Position numbers and translations under genes: made by a program. This document shows, piece after piece, positions 58,061 to 64,000 of a stretch of 64,000 bases of DNA. The notes under the pieces were generated by a model, which was given only the letters and a program-made list of their open reading frames with translations, did not search any database and was not told the DNA's origin. How positions within the stretch are numbered: position 1 is the first letter of the stretch; every line of letters starts with the position of its first letter. The DNA comes from Capra hircus (taxonomy: Eukaryota; Chordata; Mammalia; Artiodactyla; Bovidae): assembly GCF_001704415.2 (NCBI RefSeq), contig NC_030811.1, positions 55,417,591 through 55,481,590 on the forward strand, written 5' to 3'.

Positions 58061-59129
58061 TATAATTTCATGTGAAGCTATAATTATCTCAAGTGGATTA
58101 ATAATATGACCTCTAATTTCAATAAGTACTTACTATTTGGCAATTTCTAGAAAGCTAAATATATTCTATATTTTTATTTCAGATGAGAATAAATTATATC
58201 AGTATTTTCTTATAGATTATCTCAAATAGTCCTCCATTTAAAGAGTTAAAGTTGTATTCAAAGCTTCCCATAGACACTATTTACCAGAAGATATTGATCT
58301 AAAACCGTAATTCTCCTCTCTGAGGGTTAAAGAGATAACCAAAGTGATCCAGCCAGATCTCTGGGATTAAACACCAGCCTACAAATATTCAGTGCCCTCT
58401 CTCTTTCCCTTTCTTTCTCTCAATTGAAAAGCTGGAGCCCCAACACCCATCAACACAGAACTGCCTTAAATTGATTTTGGAAGGCAGATATTTCAAGTGC
58501 ACCTTTTATTGGTTATTGACTGAAATAAATTGTCTGGAAATGTCCATCACTGTGACCACTCTTATTTATAAAGACTGAATATTTGTGATTAAAATAAAAA
58601 TACATTCATTTAAAGCTATTTACCATTAGGCATTCATCAGGAATGAAGCCAGAAGCCAATTCAGCCACACATCAGAGGGCTCCTGGACCTACAAATCATG
58701 TCACAGACACTGGCTCCTTGCACTCACACTGGGAAGACTGTAGGCCAAGGGTCCATGACTTCAACCCTGCACATATGTGGCTGTTGTTTCGAACTCTCCG
58801 AGGTATAGATTTACATTACCATCTGCCATCTCAGTTGCTGTTTACATCTGCCTTAAAGGGGGGGTTGGGCATAATCAATTAAAGTATGCATAGAAAGCCC
58901 TGGGAAAAAAAAACATCACCACCAACAACCTGAACTTGGGAGAAATACATGTCTATCCAAAGGGGGAATAAAGAATTCATACTCTCTTCTCTCTTTGAAA
59001 ATATTCCCTTTGAACTTGGGAAATTAAGGGACAAAAGACTGTTTTAAAATTCCTAACACTGTTCAGCTTCACTGAAGGCCCCCAGAAATCATCTCAACTT
59101 ATGCTTTATAGCTAATCTAATGATATATG
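58061..59129. other. Intergenic DNA with a unique-looking E-box-rich block at 58640-58880
   Basis: No repeat was recognised at 58640-58880. It holds four CANNTG E-boxes in 79 bp. A 79-codon frame (58643-58882) overlaps it but has no domain. Confidence 0.4.
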
Positions 59130-60290
59130 TGATGGTAAAAATTAAAACTTTTGCTCTACTATAGACTCTGCTAAAAATGGAAAAGACAAGCTATAGATGG
59201 AGAAAACATTTGCAAAAATATATTTCCGGTACAGAAGGATTAGTTTTTAAAATGTATAAAGAATTTTCAAAGCTCAACAGTAAAAAAAAAAAAAAATCAA
59301 ACAACCTAATTAGAAACTGGGTGAAAGACAAATTTCACCAAAGAAAATTTAAGATAGCAAACAAGCATATGAAAAGAGGTCCAACATCATTACTCATTAG
59401 GGGAATACAAATAAAATGATGATGAGATAATGTTACACACCTATAAGAATTACTTTTAAAAAATCAAATGCCAAATGCTGACAAGCATGTAGAGGTACTG
59501 GATCACTCATAAATGACTGGTGGAAACATGAAATGCTGCAGCCACTCTGGAAAACAGTTTGTCCATTTCTCATGAAATGAAACATGCAATTGCCATATGA
59601 GCTAGGAATTGTACTCTTGGGCTTTGTTTCAGATAAATGAACACTTACCAAAGCCTGTACATCTATGTTCATAATAGATTTATTTTTAATAGGCCAGCTT
59701 TCCCCTGGAGAAGGGAATGGCAACCCACTCAGTGTTCTTGCCTGGAGAATTCCTGGGACAGAGGAACAGTCCATGGGGTTACCAAGAGTCAGACACAGCT
59801 AAGCAACTAACACACACACAAACACCAGGGAGAATCCTGATATTCTACAACAGGTGAATACCATGGAATACTACTCAATGATAAAAAGGAATAAATTACT
59901 GATGCATGAAATAACTTGGATGAATCCCTAGGAACAATGCTAAGTTAAAAATAAATAAATAAAAAACTCAAAAATATGCATACAGTGTGGTTCTAGCTGC
60001 ATAACATTTTTGAAATGACAGAATAATAGAAAGCAGGTTAATGGTTGCCAGGGATAAGGGGTAGGCTAAGGGCGGGAAGAGTGAGGAAGAGAAGGGGAGG
60101 GATGGCTAACATGAAGCAGCCTTGGGATGATGAAATTGTTCTGTATCTCAGCTGTACCCATAACAGTACACTGGTTGAGACATTGTACTATAGATTTGCA
60201 AGGTAGTAACACTGAAGGAAATTGATAAAAGGTCACAGATATTTCTGTATTATTTCTTATGACTGCATGTGAACTTACAATTAACTCCAA
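59130..60290 (+). mobile_element. L1 3' end (late ORF2 and 3' UTR)
   Basis: AAAGCTCAACAGTAAAAAAA, AAAGAGGTCCAACATCATTA, GCCACTCTGGAAAACAGTTT, ATGGAATACTACTCAATGAT and GGTTAATGGTTGCCAGGGAT are in L1 order. Split by the SINE at 59696-59818. Confidence 0.85.
59696..59818 (+). repeat. Bov-tA SINE, 5' truncated, in L1
   Basis: CCCCTGGAGAAGGGAATGGC to GCAACTAACACACACACA; the tRNA-derived head is missing. Confidence 0.88.
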
Positions 60291-61214
60291 AAAAGAGTTT
60301 AATTTCAAATAAGAATTGAAAAGATAGGAAGAAAGTATAATTTTTCCACTTAGGTTTGGAGATGAAGATACTGCTAACCCACTGGCCAACAAGGCTATTG
60401 GTAAGTGGATAAAGCAGGCAGTTCAGAACCAAGAATTGCTTTTAGGGACTTTCCCCAGCATCCAGGGGGATCTCCTTTCCTACCCAGGAGCATTACTCTT
60501 TGGCAGCCTTCTTCTCTCTCCTAAAGCTTCCAGTAAGGGCCAAGATGAGCAGGATCAAACAGGGAGGCCTACTGTCTACTGATTCATTACCATGGCATGT
60601 GAAGAAATTCTCACTCTAGGAGCCAACCTCAGAATGAATTTATCATGGTTCTCGCTCTGTGACTGGGATACTGGCAAATATCAAAGAGGCATTGACTAGC
60701 TCAATACTGGTAGCTAACAGGTAGATGAGGCCAACAAGGGGCTTCTCAGGACCCCATGCCACATGCATCATCAGGAAGGAAAGAAAACAACGTGCATGCA
60801 AAGCAACCAGACCTCTCCTGTGAGAGCCCATTTTTCAGGCCACATTGGTGGAGTGCCCTCCGGGATCGCAAGCCCTTCCAGGCTGTGCTGACCCCTATCT
60901 GACCTCCCAGACTGAACCCCTGATCTTTCTGTTCCTCCGACCAGCACAGGACCTTCCTACAGTGAGCTAATGGAAAACATGGACTCTTCCTTTCCATCTG
61001 ACAGTGCATCACCCCCCAACACACACTGGCTTAAATGCCCTTTGACCCTAAGCCTTCCCTGGAGTGAGTGTGGATTCCTAACACTAGAACATATGGTTCA
61101 CTTCCTTTGAAGGAGCAGATTTGCCCTGCCCTCCACACCCCACCTGTACAGTGAGGGCTGCATTCTTCATTATGTTCTGTTTCTTTCTGAAACACTCTCT
61201 TCGGTGAACAGGAC
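60291..61214. other. Intergenic DNA, nothing assigned
   Basis: GC-richer than its neighbours from 60840 to 61020, but no exon or repeat is supported. Confidence 0.4.
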
Positions 61215-61440
61215 TGCAAACTGGTTTAGAGCATGGACTCTAGCATTCAATGCCTAGTTCAAACCCTAGCCTCACATGTACTAGCAGTGAGAACATGGGC
61301 CCTGGGTTTCGCATCAGTAGGATGGGCATGATGACAGCGACTTATCTTGCAAGGTTGTTATGAGGGTTAAAGAGTTGATATGCGTAGAGTGCCTGGCAGC
61401 GGGAAGCCTTATGTAAAACAATTGCTACTATTCATCTTAA
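61215..61440 (+). repeat. MIR SINE
   Basis: TTAGAGCATGGACTCTAGC, then CAAGGTTGTTATGAGGGTTA, then GAGTGCCTGGCAG, in MIR plus order. Confidence 0.8.
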
Positions 61441-61449
61441 GATGCAACA

Positions 61450-61580
61450 GCAGGTAGTGAGAGTACTCTGAATTTAAATTCAAATGGATCCCAGCGTCCA
61501 GTCCATGGATTTGGGGGCAAGTCACTTAAACTCTCTGTGCCTAAACTTCCATGTGTGTAAAGTCAGGTCAAAACATTCTT
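61450..61580 (+). repeat. MIR SINE fragment
   Basis: GGGGCAAGTCACTTAAACTC and CTGTGCCTAAACTTCC match the MIR core. Confidence 0.7.
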
Positions 61581-61597
61581 ATGCATAAGGTTGTTAT

Positions 61598-61802
61598 TGT
61601 TGTTGTTGCCTCAGTGGTAAAGAACCTGCCTGGCAATACAAAAGACATGGGTTCGATCCCTGGGTCAGGAAGATCCCTTGAAGGAGGAAATGGCAACCCA
61701 CTCTAGTATTCTTGCCTGGGTAATCCCATGGACAGAGGAACCTTGCAGGCTACAGTCCATGGGGTCGCAAAGAGTTGGACATGACTGAGCATGCACATGC
61801 AG
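61598..61802 (+). repeat. Bov-tA SINE with 9-bp TSD
   Basis: GCCTCAGTGGTAAAGAACC to GACATGACTGAGCATGC. GGTTGTTAT flanks it at 61589-61597 and 61803-61811. Confidence 0.9.
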
Positions 61803-61879
61803 GGTTGTTATGGGGATTAAAGGACCTAGCTGGTTTGTCTGGACTTCTTGCACACCAGGTCCTCAAAGCGCTGTTCTGT

Positions 61880-62136
61880 GCATTGTTTTCGTAATGAACA
61901 ATTATTACAATTGGGAGCAGTGGCTGTGAGATGAGTCCTCTTTCCCTCTCCATCCCCCTTACCCTGGCGCCTGAGAAACAGAGCATCCCCATGGCAACAG
62001 CGGCAGCTGGTCCCTTGATAAGAGGAGCTGGAGACGGGCAGCAGCAGCCACTGCCACTGAGGAGCCGGCCCAGCTTCAGAGAGGAAGCGCTTCCTTCCCA
62101 TCCCTTGCCTTCTCATCTCAGCACCTGCACTGCCTG
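61880..62136 (+). promoter_or_regulatory. Candidate promoter and non-coding first exon (possibly PPP1R17)
   Basis: This block is locally GC-richer, carries several CpGs, and is free of recognised repeats. An RFX X-box half-palindrome CCATGGCAAC sits at 61989-61998. Upstream is an AACAAT/ACAAT pair (about 61900-61915) resembling SOX sites. A consensus donor CTG|GTAAGT ends the block at 62136. No TATA box and no coding frame follow, so a TATA-less promoter with an untranslated exon fits. In mammals PPP1R17 (a cerebellar phosphatase inhibitor) lies downstream of ITPRID1 on the same strand, so it is the best guess. Its coding exons were not found in the last 1.9 kb. Confidence 0.35.
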
Positions 62137-62860
62137 GTAAGTGCTTCAGGTCTTTACTCTGAGAACATTTACGGTGAGAAAGGCAAGTTTCCAGTAAGTT
62201 ACTGATTTGTGGTTGCTAAGACAAAGAAGGCTGCAGCTGGTGGTACAGGGGGTGTGAGGAATAAGGGTACTTTCTGGAGCAAGACTAAGCCGGGGCTAGA
62301 TGGGGACCTGGGAAAGTTACCACTTTCAAATCATTTTTCTAAGAGAAGTGGAGTCCTGAGTTCTATAAAAACCAGAGCCCTCACAAATTAAATTGTGAAG
62401 TTTCACAATGAACACAGATATATCTGTGTATTCACACAGCAGTGTGGAGAGGCTTATCTTTGAAAGCTGAGAGTGTCCTAATCAAAAAACCTTTCTATGT
62501 CCTACTTTGAGTAACAGTCATTCCTCGAGGAATACTGCAAATTTAGGTCTTCTAAAGGAACAAATTTGATTTTAAAATGTGATATTTTTGACCTGAATTC
62601 AGCCCTCAGGTTAAAAATAGGTTTGATAAAAGATATGAATTTTTATATAACCAGGGGGTACGTTAATCAGATATCACATTGGGCTGTGGCCATAACCTTC
62701 TAACTTTTTATTCTGTCTAATAAATCCAAGCCTGACTAATGTAGGGCAATTCTTTAGAATATCACATGACTTAGCTAAGTGTCAGCTTGCTCCTGAGAAT
62801 CAGTGTTAGCATGTTCCCAAGGCCTGGAAAAGGGTGTTCTGCAGTTCGTTTTTATCTTTC
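62137..62860. other. Sequence after the candidate donor, nothing assigned
   Basis: Would be intron 1 of the gene starting near 62 kb. No repeat or frame supported. Confidence 0.35.
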
Positions 62861-62864
62861 TCTC

Positions 62865-62895
<31 letters not shown>
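62861..62895. repeat. (CT)n followed by poly(T)
   Basis: Short CT tract and about 20 T, adjoining the antisense L1 3' end. Confidence 0.85.
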
Positions 62896-62896
<1 letters not shown>

Positions 62897-62915
62897 TTTG
62901 AAAAATAAAGTGTAT

Positions 62916-63115
62916 TTTTTAATTAATTAATTTTTATTGGAGTATTGTTGGTTTACAATGTCGTGTTAGTTTCTATTGTATAGAGAAATGAGTCAGCAAT
63001 ACATATACATGTATCCCCTCGCTTTTGGACTTCCTTCCCATTCAGGTCGCCACAAGTGCACTAAGAGTTTCCTGTGCCGTATAGTATGTTCTACTTGGGA
63101 TTGTTCTTATCTCAT
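62916..63115 (-). mobile_element. Ruminant L1 3' end, antisense
   Basis: TTTTTATTGGAGTATTGTTG, TTTACAATGTCGTGTTAGTT and AGTCAGCAATACATATACAT are the reverse of the well-known artiodactyl L1 3' UTR end. Confidence 0.8.
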
Positions 63116-63239
63116 CATAGTTTCAGAAAAGGCCAGAAATGGGACAAGGAAATGGTTCCAGTGGTTCGATTTCGATGTACATGTTGTAATTACAAGAAGC
63201 AGATGAAAAGAGCAAAAAAAGCAACTCACATTCTTGAAA

Positions 63240-63405
63240 TGGTAGCATATACTGGGAGCTTGACACACATTGTATTATTAATACTTTCAATAGCCCTGGA
63301 GAAGAGCCACTACCCTGCCCATTTCACAGATGTGGAAACTAAGTTTCCAAGAGGGCATATAACTTTCCCAAGTTCACCCAGCTACAGAGTGAGACCAAGC
63401 ATTTG
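63240..63405 (-). repeat. MIR SINE
   Basis: CATTTCACAGATGTGGAAAC and CCAAGTTCACCCAGCTACAG in minus MIR order. Confidence 0.8.
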
Positions 63406-63626
63406 TTTCTACCTCATATTACCTGCCAGCACCAAATGCTTACAGTCAGTGAGGGATTTTCTGTCTATGAATTAAACCACATATTCTAACACCCACCTGA
63501 GAATCCACTCATTGTTAAGGTCAAAATGCCCAGAGCCTTTTTTGACCTCATACTCAACCAATCTTTTTTAGCTAAAGAAACAGCATTACTGTCCTCCTGA
63601 AATAGGAATCAGCTCTGAGCTAGTGG

Positions 63627-63835
63627 GCTCCCCAGGTGGCTCAGAAGTAACTAATTCACCTGCCAATGCAGGAGATGTGTGTTTGATCCCTGGGTGAGGA
63701 AGATCCCCAGGAGAAGGAAACAGCAACCCACTCCAGTATTCTTGTCTGGAGAATCCCATGGACAGAGGAATCTGGCAGACTACAGCCCACGAGGTCACAA
63801 GAATCAGACATAACTGAGCGACTGTTCACACACAC
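63627..63835 (+). repeat. Bov-tA SINE with 12-bp TSD
   Basis: GCTCCCCAGGTGGCTCAGAA to ACTGAGCGACTGTTCACACA. CTGAGCTAGTGG is duplicated at 63615-63626 and 63836-63847. Confidence 0.93.
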
Positions 63836-63847
63836 CTGAGCTAGTGG

Positions 63848-64000
63848 AGTTAGGGTCCCTCCAGGCATCCTTGGCTTCCACAGGCTGCTCTGGCATGCCT
63901 GTCCTGCAACCGTGCACTTCCTTCCTTGCAACTCAGTTCCCTAGACCTTTCTGTTTCTGTTCTCAAAAGAGAAAGACATCGTTGTCATTCATAACCCCTA
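63848..64000. other. Right edge, nothing recognised
   Basis: No supported feature. Confidence 0.4.

Noticed and set aside
63074..63475. 133-codon frame near the right edge as a PPP1R17 exon
   Set aside because: It runs across the antisense L1 3' end and a MIR and shows no PPP1R17-like repeat motif.
1..64000. CRISPR array, operon or bacterial-type system
   Set aside because: Repeat content and GT-AG exon structure show mammalian nuclear DNA; no regularly spaced repeats with unique spacers are present.

Overview
The window is 64 kb of mammalian nuclear DNA from a ruminant, most likely a bovid. The diagnosis comes from the repeats: BovB LINEs, tRNA-derived Bov-tA SINEs, their dimeric BovA2 form with AGC tails, a CHR-type SINE, ruminant-type ERV LTRs and short mariner palindromes, all lying over older mammalian L1, L2, MIR, MER5A and MaLR relics. 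Most of the DNA is interspersed repeat; true coding sequence is about 1.9 kb.

Gene content. The one gene that can be called firmly is the 3' part of ITPRID1 (older name CCDC129) on the + strand, with five exons between 13716 and 22721. The splice sites and phases join into a single open frame of 639 residues ending in TAG at 22719-22721. The large serine-rich exon (14392-15687) and the C-terminal coiled-coil exons are present. The N-terminal exons, including the predicted IP3-receptor-binding domain, are not visible and should lie left of the window, so 1-13715 is read as intron. From 22722 to about 61.8 kb no exon could be supported. At about 61.9-62.14 kb a locally GC-richer block with an RFX-type X-box and a consensus splice donor looks like a promoter plus non-coding first exon. 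From known mammalian gene order (ITPRID1 then PPP1R17, same strand) it may be the start of PPP1R17, but this is inference.

Layout. 1-13.7 kb: ITPRID1 intron with Bov SINEs, three BovB 3' fragments, an antisense ERV LTR/leader fragment and a mariner palindrome. 13.7-22.7 kb: ITPRID1 exons and introns. 22.7-45 kb: downstream intergenic DNA with several intact BovA2 elements with target-site duplications (TSDs), a twin-primed BovB insertion (26781-27589), an MLT1-type LTR with the start of its internal part, two solo ERV LTRs (36133-36508 and 38375-38894) and a long L2 relic. 45-60 kb: old L1 bodies broken up by SINEs and by two long BovB copies in opposite orientation (51195-52759 and 55215-57118). 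60-64 kb: MIR relics, the candidate promoter, an antisense L1 3' end and a young SINE.

No CRISPR array, operon, tRNA or rRNA gene, or other undescribed multi-gene system is visible. The most informative signals are structural: a likely gene-conversion tract between the inverted BovB copies, a textbook 5' inversion of BovB, a four-layer nested insertion around 38.3-39.6 kb, two alternative-splicing options in ITPRID1, and the candidate neural promoter/enhancer elements near the right end. All identity counts were made by eye and all family names are from memory, without a database search.
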